DNA of 64,000 bases from a candidate division WOR-3 bacterium (GTDB lineage: Bacteria; Hydrothermota; Hydrothermia; Hydrothermales; JAJRUZ01). Below the pieces are notes generated by a model. The model ran no database searches and was not told the DNA's origin. It worked only from the letters and a program-made list of their open reading frames with translations. Where the stretch lies: assembly GCA_039804025.1 (NCBI GenBank), contig JBDRZP010000014.1, forward strand, positions 1 to 64,000. The letters run 5' to 3'. This document shows, in pieces, positions 1 through 7,618 of the stretch (positions within the stretch are counted from its first letter, which is position 1; every line of letters starts with the position of its first letter). The translations under genes were made by a program, and so were the position numbers.

Positions 1-504
1 TGGTGAAAGACCGAGTGTTGGTTCATCTAAAAGAAAAATTTCTGGATTATAGGAAAGGATTGTTGCAAGGGAAACCTTCTTTTTCTCTCCAAAAGAAAGA
101 TGATGGGGAATTCTTTCTTCAAATCCTGAAACCCCTGCTTTTTTAAGTGCATCTTTTACAATCTCATCTAAATTACCATTAAATCCAAAATTCTTTGGAG
201 CAAAGGCAACATCATCATAAACTTTTGGCATAAATAATGAATCATCTGGGTTTTCAAATAAAAAACCTATTTTTTTTCTTAAACTTTCATTAAATTCCTT
301 ACCATCAATTAAAACTTTTCCTTCATATTTTAAAAGACCTGCAATACATAAAAGAAAAGTTGTTTTACCAGAGCCATTTTCACCAATAATTGATAGAGTT
401 TCATTTTCATAAACCTTTAAATTTATTCCCTTTAAAACCTCCTTTTTATCCTCATAAGAAAATCTTAAATCTATTATTTCTATTTTTACCTTTCTATTTT
501 CCAT
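1..504 (-). CDS. cbiO: ECF transporter ATPase CbiO/NikO, C-terminus cut by window edge
   Basis: This is the cytoplasmic ABC ATPase that powers nickel/cobalt uptake together with CbiQ and CbiM. The first 168 codons are present. The Walker A motif GENGSGKT is at residues 41-48, the ABC signature LSFGE at 136-140 and Walker B IFLLDEP at 156-162. The Q-loop position reads FENPDD (Glu84) where the family usually has FQNPDD. The ATG at 504 overlaps the end of cbiQ by 19 nt, as is usual in such operons. The remaining C-terminus, including the H-loop, lies beyond base 1. Confidence 0.93.
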   Translation of the reverse strand, partial: MENRKVKIEIIDLRFSYEDKKEVLKGINLKVYENETLSIIGENGSGKTTFLLCIAGLLKYEGKVLIDGKEFNESLRKKIGFLFENPDDSLFMPKVYDDVAFAPKNFGFNGNLDEIVKDALKKAGVSGFEERIPHHLSFGEKKKVSLATILSYNPEIFLLDEPTLGLSP

Positions 505-1091
505 CCTTTTGAAACCATTGCTTTTAAAACTCTTTCACTTCTTTCATAAGTTCTTATGAATATGTTTCCTGAAAAAATTAAATAACTTTTAAAATCAGGA
601 TTTTTACCTTTTGAAATCATCGCCCTTTTCATCCTTTCAATCTCATCATAAAGAAGAAAAAAGAACCTGTATAAGAAAGAAAAAATAAGGGAAATTAAAA
701 AACCATAGGGAATTTTTTCAAAAATTTTAAAGAAATCTTCCATTTTTGTTGTAAAAAGGAAAATGATTATAAAAGATATTGAAAAAAGGGACTTTAAAAG
801 AGAGTATAAAAAACTTAATAAACTTTTGTTATTTAAAATGGAAAGCAGAAAAATAATTGCTAAAAAGGGTAAAATTAAAACAATTCTTTTTAAAAAATAA
901 AAAATGGGTATTTTTGAGATTATAAGGAAAATTGAGATTAATAAGAAAAAGGGGGAATAAAAAATAAGGTTCTGAGGTAAAAGGAGAATTAAAAAAAGAA
1001 GAAGAATTAAAAAAATAAATTTTATTGAAGGGGAAATTTTTTGCAAAATTCCCTTTTTAAAATAAAACCTGTCAATAAAATGATGCTTCAT
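486..1091 (-). CDS. cbiQ: ECF transporter transmembrane component CbiQ/NikQ
   Basis: This is the membrane T-component that couples the ATPase to the substrate-binding subunit. The 201 residues are very hydrophobic, with four to six predicted membrane spans. Two cytoplasmic coupling motifs are visible: RMKRAMISKGK in the middle and ERVLKAMVSKGW near the C-terminus. They correspond to the paired Ala-Arg-Gly motifs of EcfT proteins, here with Ser-Lys-Gly instead. The start overlaps the end of cbiM by 4 nt (ATGA type). It is translated within the nickel operon that begins near 3487. Confidence 0.92.
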   Translation of the reverse strand: MKHHFIDRFYFKKGILQKISPSIKFIFLILLLFLILLLPQNLIFYSPFFLLISIFLIISKIPIFYFLKRIVLILPFLAIIFLLSILNNKSLLSFLYSLLKSLFSISFIIIFLFTTKMEDFFKIFEKIPYGFLISLIFSFLYRFFFLLYDEIERMKRAMISKGKNPDFKSYLIFSGNIFIRTYERSERVLKAMVSKGWKIER

Positions 1092-1717
1092 ATTTTTTCA
1101 ATTTTTAAAATTTCGGGTTTTATCTTTTTTAAAAAATTTATCATAAAAACTGTAAATATTCCTTCAATTATACCTGCTATAAAATGGGAAAAAATCATAG
1201 GGAAAAAACTTTTGTAAAAAGAAATTTTACCTGAAATTGAAAGTTCAAGGGTTACAAAGAAACTGCCAAGACAAACTGTAAATATTGAAATTGAAAAGAT
1301 AAAAATGTTTTCAAATTTTGGGAAAATCTTGAAGAAAAATTTATAGATATAAAATCCTAAAATAGAGGAAATAAAGAGAGTATTGAAGGAGTTTGCTCCA
1401 ATTGTTAAAATTCCACCATGGGATAAAATCAATGCCTGAAGAAAAAGGGATAAAAAACAGATGAAAAATGAAGAAAAAGGTCCTAATATAAGGGAGATAA
1501 AAAAAGCACCAAGAAGATGAACCGATGTTCCATAAGGAACAGGAAAACTTATACTCTCTATTAAAAAAATAAAGGAGGCTGAAAGACCGAGAAGCGGAAC
1601 TCTTTCAGGGGAAATTTTTTTTATTATTTTTTTAATTGAATAAATAAGTGTCAAGATTGAAAAAGCATTTGTTAAAGAAACTGTCTTTACATCTAAAAAT
1701 CCATCAGGTATATGCAT
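1088..1717 (-). CDS. cbiM: Nickel/cobalt substrate-specific membrane component CbiM/NikM
   Basis: This is the S-component that binds the metal ion. The N-terminus MHIPDGFL is the hallmark of the family: in the known structures Met1 and His2 coordinate Ni2+/Co2+. A second conserved histidine lies in GTSVHLLG (His67), and the motif around TIGANSFN is also typical. The length of 209 residues fits a stand-alone CbiM without a fused CbiN. The start overlaps the nikL end by 14 nt. Linkage to NikR, NikK and NikL points to nickel rather than cobalt as substrate. Confidence 0.95.
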   Translation of the reverse strand: MHIPDGFLDVKTVSLTNAFSILTLIYSIKKIIKKISPERVPLLGLSASFIFLIESISFPVPYGTSVHLLGAFFISLILGPFSSFFICFLSLFLQALILSHGGILTIGANSFNTLFISSILGFYIYKFFFKIFPKFENIFIFSISIFTVCLGSFFVTLELSISGKISFYKSFFPMIFSHFIAGIIEGIFTVFMINFLKKIKPEILKIEKI

Positions 1718-2123
1718 CTTTTAACTTTTTATTTGCCATTATATAAAAAATTATTCCTGTGAAATTAAATATTATTGAAATACCAAAAAGGATTTTAAAA
1801 TAAATAGGAATTTTTGAACTCCTTATAAACTCTTCCTTTTCCAGATTTTTTATTTCAAATTCCTTTATAATTCCATGACCCATTCCATCATCAACCTCTA
1901 TTTTCCATTTACCAATTTTATCAGGGAAAAATAAAACCCTTCCATTTTTATCAAGGGTTCCTTCTGAAAAAATTTTACCATCAGGTGAATATATTTTATA
2001 ATCTGCAAAGGAAATCGGAGTTCCATCTTCATAAAAAAATCTTATACCTTTTGCATTTTCAAAAAATTCAAAATCAACACCATGGGAAATTAAAATCAAT
2101 GTGAATAAAATGTTAATGTGCAT
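1704..2123 (-). CDS. nikL: NikL-type accessory periplasmic/membrane component of the nickel ECF transporter
   Basis: This 139-residue protein has a short signal-like segment (1-13), a periplasmic Ig-like domain and one C-terminal membrane helix (about 108-129). The motif DDGMGHG (78-84) is typical of the NikL-like subunits that replace CbiN in some nickel ECF systems. Cleavage after Ser13 would expose His14 as the mature N-terminus. The start lies 28 nt inside the upstream nikK gene. The family call rests on motif memory and operon context; a CbiN-like role is inferred. Confidence 0.78.
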   Translation of the reverse strand: MHINILFTLILISHGVDFEFFENAKGIRFFYEDGTPISFADYKIYSPDGKIFSEGTLDKNGRVLFFPDKIGKWKIEVDDGMGHGIIKEFEIKNLEKEEFIRSSKIPIYFKILFGISIIFNFTGIIFYIMANKKLKDAYT

Positions 2124-2668
2124 ACCTTACCTTTCTCCCTTTTAATTAAAAGATTTAACCCTTTTTTAACTTTATAAGAATTTTTAAAAAATCCGCTTCC
2201 CTTTTCATTCATGAATTCATAATTTCCCTGAGGGAAATTTATTTCTTTATCTTTTGAAAAATCAAAATCCTTTAAATTTATTTCAAAATCATAATCTAAA
2301 TTTTTAAATTCTGTTAATTTTTCAACATAAAAATAATTCTTTCCTATATAAAAGATTTCTCCATCAGGCTTTGAAAGAATAAAGTAAATAAGATATACCC
2401 CTTCTTTATTTATTTTAAAAGAGGATAAAAGATAATTTTTTTCCTTTTTATATTCAAGATTGATTTCATTTCCATCAGGCTCAACAAGTTTAAACTCTTT
2501 TATGAGTTTTTCCTTTGGAGCAAATTCAGATTCAAAAATTTTGTGTCCTCCTTTTATAAATATCTTTATCTCCTCATTTAATTTTGGAAAAGGATTTGAT
2601 ATTTCTATCCAGAAATCATGGGAATATAAAAAATTTAAGAAAAATAAAATAAAAAATAATTTTTTCAT
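2096..2668 (-). CDS. nikK: NikK-type periplasmic protein (DUF4198) of the nickel ECF transporter
   Basis: This 190-residue secreted protein has a signal peptide (1-16) followed by HDFWIE, the usual DUF4198 start. The rest reads as a beta-sandwich. DUF4198/NikK proteins accompany CbiMQO-type nickel transporters and are thought to deliver or capture the metal in the periplasm. A Shine-Dalgarno-like stretch lies in the 10-nt gap behind the upstream outer-membrane gene, so the two are co-transcribed. Calling it NikK relies on the N-terminal motif and the operon. Confidence 0.8.
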   Translation of the reverse strand: MKKLFFILFFLNFLYSHDFWIEISNPFPKLNEEIKIFIKGGHKIFESEFAPKEKLIKEFKLVEPDGNEINLEYKKEKNYLLSSFKINKEGVYLIYFILSKPDGEIFYIGKNYFYVEKLTEFKNLDYDFEINLKDFDFSKDKEINFPQGNYEFMNEKGSGFFKNSYKVKKGLNLLIKREKGKVCTLTFYSH

Positions 2669-2678
2669 TTTTCTCTCC

Positions 2679-3422
2679 TTAAAATCTATACATTAAAGTT
2701 AAATTTGCCCTCAAATTTGTTGATTTTGAATTACCAAATCCGATTCCTGTTTTTATAAGAGAGTTTTCAATTGGGATGTAAATTCCAGGAAGGAAAAATA
2801 AGGAACCTTCATAATCCCCGAGAATTTCAATCCCACCTGCAATACCATGCGGGTCAGAGGATAAAGGATTTTTAATGCCAAATGCCCATTCCTTTAAAAA
2901 TTCATCACCATCCTTTATAAAATTTAAATTTAAACATATATTTGAATGGACACCAAAATCCTTACTTAAAATTATTTTTCCTTCAAAAACTTCTTTTCCA
3001 TCAAGATATTCTCTGCTTCTTTTAAAAGGAGTTTCATAAGATAAAACAAAAGCAAAATCAATAAATGTAAATTTTTTAATTCTTCCTTGAAGTGAAAATG
3101 CTATCGCCTCAATGAAAGGAGAAAGTTCAATATTATTTAGAGTATATCCTTTACCAAATTTTGAAAAATGGGTATGAACATCAAACATAATATAATCTGT
3201 TATTCCATAGGAAATTCCTGGTGTAAATTCCCAGTGGTCTAAATCAGGATTATCCTTATTTTCAACAAAATAATCATAATGAAGATGAAATACTTTTTGA
3301 TTTTTTGGTGCAGTTGAATATGATTCCATTTCTATATATTCCATTGCATGATGAGCATAAATCTTTGAAAAAGTTATATCAGTAATTAAAAGGACACTTA
3401 TTATTACATATATTTTTTTCAT
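2679..3422 (-). CDS. Predicted outer-membrane beta-barrel protein, first gene of the nickel operon
   Basis: This 247-residue protein starts with a signal peptide (1-23) whose cleavage would leave HHAMEYIEME at the mature N-terminus. Alternating polar/hydrophobic segments suggest a small barrel, and the chain ends in aromatic MYRF, as many outer-membrane proteins do. It contains several histidines (for example HLHYDYF and HTHFSKFG). It is the promoter-proximal gene of the NikR-type operon, so a role in bringing nickel across the outer membrane is plausible but unproven. It is not a TonB-dependent receptor. I do not recognise a named family. Confidence 0.6.
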   Translation of the reverse strand: MKKIYVIISVLLITDITFSKIYAHHAMEYIEMESYSTAPKNQKVFHLHYDYFVENKDNPDLDHWEFTPGISYGITDYIMFDVHTHFSKFGKGYTLNNIELSPFIEAIAFSLQGRIKKFTFIDFAFVLSYETPFKRSREYLDGKEVFEGKIILSKDFGVHSNICLNLNFIKDGDEFLKEWAFGIKNPLSSDPHGIAGGIEILGDYEGSLFFLPGIYIPIENSLIKTGIGFGNSKSTNLRANLTLMYRF

Positions 3423-3439
3423 TTTTCCCCTCCCCTTTT

Positions 3440-3456
3440 AAAGGATTTGAACCTTT
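3440..3456 (-). promoter_or_regulatory. T-arm-like leader hairpin, copy 1
   Basis: The transcript contains a 5-bp stem AAAGG/CCTTT closing a 7-base loop TTCAAAT. This is the geometry and consensus of a tRNA T-arm. It sits 20 nt (counted from the CC) before the ATG of the outer-membrane gene and ahead of its GGGGAGG Shine-Dalgarno. Five other genes in this window have the same element at almost the same distance. Confidence 0.6.
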
Positions 3457-3460
3457 ATTT

Positions 3461-3487
3461 GTGTTACATTTTTAAAAAATGTATTAC
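3461..3487. promoter_or_regulatory. Putative NikR operator
   Basis: The site reads GTGTTAC-N13-GTATTAC. It resembles the GTGTTAC-N13/14-GTAACAC consensus described for NikR in delta-proteobacteria. Its core is a perfect 19-bp palindrome (TACATTTTT, central A, AAAAATGTA). It begins 6 bp downstream of the -10 box of the nickel operon and covers the expected transcription start, so bound NikR would block initiation. A nikR gene lies directly upstream. Confidence 0.75.
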
Positions 3488-3493
3488 TGTTTA

Positions 3494-3522
3494 ATTATAC
3501 ATTAATAAGAGAAGAAATTCAA
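3494..3522 (-). promoter_or_regulatory. Sigma70-type promoter of the nickel operon
   Basis: Read on the minus strand there is TTGAAT (3522-3517), a 17-bp spacer and TATAAT (3499-3494). The predicted start near 3487 falls inside the NikR operator. The transcript would carry the T-arm-like hairpin and a Shine-Dalgarno before the first gene. Confidence 0.8.
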
Positions 3523-3535
3523 GTTTTTAATTTAT

Positions 3536-3949
3536 TTAAATTTCTTTTCCTGTAGTTGCGATACTTAGCGAACTGTATTTAACGCCTTTTGTAGATTTTA
3601 ATTTATTTGCGAGAGTTTCTATATCTTTTGGTTTTCCTTTTGCAAGGACTATTTCAAGGCAATTATTCTCATCAAGATGAACATGTTGTGAAGAGATTAT
3701 GATTTCATGAAAATGGTGCTCAATATTTAGTAATTTATTTACAAGTTCCCTTTTATGGTGATTGTAAATAAGTATAATTGCACCTACAACTTCTTTACCC
3801 TCCATCCATTCCTTTTTGACAAGATATTCTCTTATTAGGTCTCCTATTGCTTTTGATCTTGTTGGATAATTTCTCTTTTTAATCTCCTTATCAAATTTTA
3901 ATACGAGATCACTATCAAGTGATACACTGAATCTTTTTAGTTTTGTCAA
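3536..3949 (-). CDS. nikR: Nickel-responsive transcriptional regulator NikR
   Basis: NikR represses nickel uptake genes when nickel is bound. The 137 residues comprise an N-terminal ribbon-helix-helix domain (about 1-45) and a C-terminal ACT-type metal domain. The nickel site is visible: His89-x-His91-x5-Cys97, plus a histidine cluster at 78-81. These match His87, His89, Cys95 and His76 of E. coli NikR. The start is TTG, 7 nt after a strong AAGGAGGT. Its target is very probably the operator at 3461-3487; I see no such site in its own promoter. Confidence 0.96.
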   Translation of the reverse strand: MTKLKRFSVSLDSDLVLKFDKEIKKRNYPTRSKAIGDLIREYLVKKEWMEGKEVVGAIILIYNHHKRELVNKLLNIEHHFHEIIISSQHVHLDENNCLEIVLAKGKPKDIETLANKLKSTKGVKYSSLSIATTGKEI

Positions 3950-3971
3950 TTAAATTACCTCCTTATTAAAC

Positions 3972-4000
3972 ATTATAAATGATAAATTTAAAGTTTTCAA
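3972..4000 (-). promoter_or_regulatory. Promoter of nikR
   Basis: On the minus strand TTGAAA (4000-3995) and TATAAT (3977-3972) are separated by 17 bp. The predicted start lies close to 3965, only a few bases before the AAGGAGGT of nikR. It is divergent from the -10 box at 4027. Confidence 0.72.
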
Positions 4001-4026
4001 ATTGTATTTTAACTTATTTCTTTTTT

Positions 4027-4032
4027 TATAAT
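4027..4032 (+). promoter_or_regulatory. -10 box (TATAAT), leaderless arrangement
   Basis: TATAAT ends 8 nt before the ATG at 4041, with no Shine-Dalgarno between. A weak TTGTAT lies 19 bp upstream. Transcription would start at or next to the start codon. Confidence 0.55.
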
Positions 4033-4040
4033 TTTTTAAA

Positions 4041-6005
4041 ATGATCTTAGAATATCCTTCTTCAATAATATTTGATTTTGATTTTCAAAATATATTAAAA
4101 AAAGATGAGAAAATTATTGTTTTAAAAAGTAAGGATCTGTTGAAAGCTGAGATTTATGCTTATAATCTTATTAAATTTCTTAAATATCCTACTATTACAA
4201 TTTATTATGATTTTGAGGATAGGGAGCTCTTTCTTATAAAATTTTTCAAGATTCTGAAAGATTATGGAGAAGAGAAAGGTGAATTCTTTTACGAAAGTAT
4301 TGACCAATACAGGAATGTTGGGGAAGACCTTGTTATTTTTTTGCCCTATCTTCCAGAATCACTTTTTCCTTATTTAAAAAATCTTTCAGAATTTTTTCTG
4401 AACTTGAAATTTTTTGTATTATCCAGGGGGTCTTGCGATTTTATATATTCTCTTGATTTAGATGAAATTAATTCAAAAAAAATAGATTCCTTCATTGAGA
4501 GTGTTTATGAAAATTTTGAAAGGATTTTTAATGATAATAGAGATATAAAAAATATTCTTTCTTTAACTTTAAGTTTGCCATTATTCAACGCAAGTATTAT
4601 TTCTCATTTGACTGGTTTAGAGGAAAGTATTGTGAATGGAAATATAAATTTCATAAATAAAAATTTTTTCCCACTTTATAAGATTAGAAGAACTTTAAAG
4701 GATAATTTTTATTATTTAACATTTTCAAAATTTATAAAGGAAAAATTTGAAAAATTAATTTCCCTTGATAAGGAAATTTACAAAAGAATAGGAGAGATTT
4801 TTGAGAATGAAAAATTAATTGAGGAGGCAATTTTATTATTTAGAAAGTATGAGAACTTTGAAGAAATGGAGAATTTAATTAAAAAAAATATTGAAAAGGT
4901 TCTGTTTGATTATCACCTTTCTTATTATACAAGATATATAGTAAAAGAAATTGAGGATGAGAAGTTAAAAACTTATCCTTTCCTTTTAGCCCTTAAAGGG
5001 GAGTTCTATTTGAGGAAATATGATTTTGAAAAAAGTGAAAAATTAATAAAAAATTCAATTGAAAATTCAGAAGAGAAAGAAAGGGAATATTTAAAAATTT
5101 TTGAACTTTTATATAACTGGGAAACCGGTAAGGATGATAAAATAATTTCAGAGTGGGAAAGTTTGAATAAGGGTGAAATTTCTAAAGCTGTGAGAGCTTA
5201 TTTTCTTTATAGGGTGGGAGGAAGTTTTCTGTTTATGGAAGAAACAAAAAGAGCAGAGGAGTGTCTACTTGAAGCTCTTTCCCTTGCAATGGATTTAGGA
5301 TATTCTGACTTTGTGGGTGATATAGCAAATACTCTGGGTTATGTTGTAAAAGCATACGGCTATGATCTTGAAAGGGCAATTGTACTTTTTAAGAAAAGAG
5401 CCTATACTGATATACCTAATTTTAAAAATATAATAGGGCTCTTTAATCTCGGTTATGTTTATGCTTTTCTTGGAAAATTTGACGAAGCAGGGTTGTGTCT
5501 TAAGGATATAGAAAATCTTGGAAAATTGTTCCCTGAAAATTATGATGGGACTGCATATTTTTATTTAAAGGGAATTATACATTTTTTTAAAAGGGAATTT
5601 GATGAGGCAATTTCATCATTTGAAGAAATTTTGAAAATATCAAAAAGACCTCTCACTATTTTTAATATTTCTCTTTATATGGCTAAATGTTATTTCTTTA
5701 AAGGTGATGCTGATAAGGGATTTTATTACCTTGATAAATCCTTAGAATATTATAAACCTTCCTCTAAAATTGAGCAAAATTCTGTTAATTTAGTAAATGC
5801 AATAGGTTTTTATAAAAGTGGAAAAAAGGAAAAAATGTTTGATTCATTAGAAGAAATAAAGCAAAAGGAAAAATTTCTTTCAAACGAGGAGAAATTAATA
5901 TTTTATTATCTTTTAGAGATTTTAGGTGATAAAAAATATGAGGGTAAATTTGATAAGTTAAGAGAAAAGTTAAAAGCAATTAACTTTTTAGAAGGTTTTA
6001 AGTAA
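4041..6005 (+). CDS. TPR-rich protein resembling a MalT/STAND regulator without P-loop or DNA-binding domain
   Basis: This 654-residue protein looks cytosolic. The first 300 residues resemble the NTPase and winged-helix part of MalT-like proteins: a sensor-like LSRGS follows a VIFLPYL strand. The place where Walker A is expected reads IIVLKSKDLLKAEIY, so nucleotide binding is doubtful. From about 300 to the end there are repeated TPR-like helical hairpins, for example around LNLGYVYAFLGKFDEA-like segments. No LuxR-type helix-turn-helix is seen. It overlaps the convergent trmI by 8 nt. Function unknown; a protein-protein scaffold is the safest reading. Confidence 0.6.
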   Translation: MILEYPSSIIFDFDFQNILKKDEKIIVLKSKDLLKAEIYAYNLIKFLKYPTITIYYDFEDRELFLIKFFKILKDYGEEKGEFFYESIDQYRNVGEDLVIFLPYLPESLFPYLKNLSEFFLNLKFFVLSRGSCDFIYSLDLDEINSKKIDSFIESVYENFERIFNDNRDIKNILSLTLSLPLFNASIISHLTGLEESIVNGNINFINKNFFPLYKIRRTLKDNFYYLTFSKFIKEKFEKLISLDKEIYKRIGEIFENEKLIEEAILLFRKYENFEEMENLIKKNIEKVLFDYHLSYYTRYIVKEIEDEKLKTYPFLLALKGEFYLRKYDFEKSEKLIKNSIENSEEKEREYLKIFELLYNWETGKDDKIISEWESLNKGEISKAVRAYFLYRVGGSFLFMEETKRAEECLLEALSLAMDLGYSDFVGDIANTLGYVVKAYGYDLERAIVLFKKRAYTDIPNFKNIIGLFNLGYVYAFLGKFDEAGLCLKDIENLGKLFPENYDGTAYFYLKGIIHFFKREFDEAISSFEEILKISKRPLTIFNISLYMAKCYFFKGDADKGFYYLDKSLEYYKPSSKIEQNSVNLVNAIGFYKSGKKEKMFDSLEEIKQKEKFLSNEEKLIFYYLLEILGDKKYEGKFDKLREKLKAINFLEGFK

Positions 6006-6759
6006 GGTTTCCAAAAATTAAGTATCCTGTGTGGGTAATTCCAAACTCCTTTGGTCTTGTTCCTATATCTCTTATCATAATTTCTCTCAATAAAATTTCA
6101 TATACTCTTATTCTTACAAATCCATTATTTTCCATTTCCTTTTTAGTTTTCTGAATCTGTTCTATATTTGGTGATAAAGAGCCAAGAGGATGTCCTTTTT
6201 TCAAAATTTTTATGGTATGTCTTATAACACTCCATGGTTCTGGAATATCTATAAATACTGCATCTACTTTTATATCAGGAAATCCTTCTTTTTCCACATC
6301 TCTTAAGTGAAACTCTATGTTATCAAAAAGTTTATACCTTAAAATATTTTCTTTTGCAAGTTCATAAAATTCCTTTCTTCTTTCAAAGGTATAAATTTTT
6401 CCTTTTTTCCCAACTATACTTGATATGAGGGTTAAAAAAGAACCACTTCCTGTTCCAACTTCACAAACTTTTGAGCCTGCTCTTATTCCAAGTTCAAGGA
6501 TTATAAATCCTGCATCCTTTGGATAAATTATTGTTGTTTTTCTTTTTATTTTCAACATCAAATCACTTGTTGAGGGTTTTAAAACAAAAAATTTTTTATT
6601 TTTTGAACTCATAAGTTTATCGCCATATTTCAAATTCTCAGGAATAACAATTTTTCCAAGGTGTGTATGGATTTCTTTTAAGGGTTCCTTTTCAATAATT
6701 CTTTCAAATTTATTATCCTCACTTAAAATTAAAATTTTTTCACCTTTTTTAACTTTCAT
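5998..6759 (-). CDS. trmI: tRNA (adenine-N1)-methyltransferase TrmI
   Basis: TrmI uses S-adenosylmethionine to make m1A58 in the tRNA T-loop, a modification common in thermophiles and Actinobacteria. The 253-residue length fits bacterial TrmI. The SAM-binding motif VGTGSGS is at 101-107 and the catalytic motif DIPEPW at 171-176, matching the family DxPxPW. The short N-terminal beta domain is present. It is the second gene of a pair with ksgA, overlapping it by 4 nt. The adenine it targets is also present in the loop of the T-arm-like leader hairpins in this window. Confidence 0.92.
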   Translation of the reverse strand: MKVKKGEKILILSEDNKFERIIEKEPLKEIHTHLGKIVIPENLKYGDKLMSSKNKKFFVLKPSTSDLMLKIKRKTTIIYPKDAGFIILELGIRAGSKVCEVGTGSGSFLTLISSIVGKKGKIYTFERRKEFYELAKENILRYKLFDNIEFHLRDVEKEGFPDIKVDAVFIDIPEPWSVIRHTIKILKKGHPLGSLSPNIEQIQKTKKEMENNGFVRIRVYEILLREIMIRDIGTRPKEFGITHTGYLIFGNLT

Positions 6760-7508
6760 AAAATTATTTTAATATATTCCTCAATAGAAATTTGATCAGG
6801 TCTTTTTTCTCTAATTTCTTCTGGAACTTTTTCGTAAAGACCGAATTCCTTTAATATTTTACCTATTTTTTTCCTTCTCTCCTGGAAGGCTCTTCTTACT
6901 AATTTAAAAAAAATTTCTTCCTTTTCTTTTTCAATTTGTAATTTTTCCTTTGGTATCATTCTGAAAAAGAGGGAATTGACTTTTGGTTTTGGGTAAAAAA
7001 AATGTGCTGGGATTGGCATTAAAACTTTTATATCCGTATAAAAGTTTATGAATATTGTTAGGGATGAAAACTCTTTTGTTCCTGGTTTTGCATTAATTCT
7101 TTCAACAACCTCTTTTTGAAGGGTTAAATAGATTTCTGAGAAGTTTTCCCTTTCCCTTATCAATCTAATAAGAAGTGGTGTTGTAATATTATAGGGAACA
7201 TTGGAAAGAAGTTTTACTTTTTTTAGATTAAATTTATCTAAAATTTCCTTTATGTTTATTTTAAGAAAATCACCTTCAATGAGAGAAAAATCAAGGTCAA
7301 GAATATTTTCCCTTAGATATCTACATAAATTTCTATCAATTTCAATTGCGATTACCTTGACTTTTTTTTCAAGAAGTATCTTTGTTAATATTCCTTTACC
7401 AGGACCTATTTCAAGAACATATTCCCCCTTTTTTAAATTCATTTTTTCTATCATTTCTCTTGCCACTTTCTTATTCACAAGAAAAACCTGCGAGAATCTT
7501 TTTTTCAC
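6756..7508 (-). CDS. rsmA: 16S rRNA dimethyladenosine transferase RsmA/KsgA
   Basis: RsmA dimethylates two adjacent adenines in helix 45 of 16S rRNA. The N-terminus FSQVFLVNK, the SAM motif LEIGPGKG (33-40) and the catalytic NVPY (103-106) are all typical, as is the C-terminal basic segment QERRKKIGK. The 250-residue length is slightly short but complete. The start is GTG. A TATAAT ends 6 nt upstream and no Shine-Dalgarno is seen, so the mRNA is probably leaderless. Confidence 0.95.
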   Translation of the reverse strand: MKKRFSQVFLVNKKVAREMIEKMNLKKGEYVLEIGPGKGILTKILLEKKVKVIAIEIDRNLCRYLRENILDLDFSLIEGDFLKINIKEILDKFNLKKVKLLSNVPYNITTPLLIRLIRERENFSEIYLTLQKEVVERINAKPGTKEFSSLTIFINFYTDIKVLMPIPAHFFYPKPKVNSLFFRMIPKEKLQIEKEKEEIFFKLVRRAFQERRKKIGKILKEFGLYEKVPEEIREKRPDQISIEEYIKIIL

Positions 7509-7514
7509 TTACTA

Positions 7515-7520
7515 ATTATA
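7515..7520 (-). promoter_or_regulatory. -10 box (TATAAT) of rsmA-trmI, leaderless arrangement
   Basis: On the minus strand TATAAT ends 6 nt before the GTG start of rsmA. There is no Shine-Dalgarno in between. Confidence 0.6.
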
Positions 7521-7539
7521 AATTATCCTCATACAGAAC

Positions 7540-7568
7540 TTGCATTTTTAATAAACAAATGATATATT
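7540..7568 (+). promoter_or_regulatory. Promoter of the superoxide dismutase gene
   Basis: TTGCAT and TATATT are separated by 17 bp. The leader of about 45 nt ends in AAGGAGGT, 7 nt before the ATG, so this gene is expressed with a conventional ribosome-binding site. Confidence 0.6.
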
Positions 7569-7618
7569 TATATTCAGTTTAAAATTAAAACTAAATTAAA
7601 ATAAAAAGGAGGTTAAAA

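Noticed and set aside
3423-3535. A cobalamin or NiCo riboswitch ahead of the nickel operon
   Set aside because: The leader is too short (about 65 nt) and lacks the conserved boxes; a NikR operator and a nikR gene explain the regulation.
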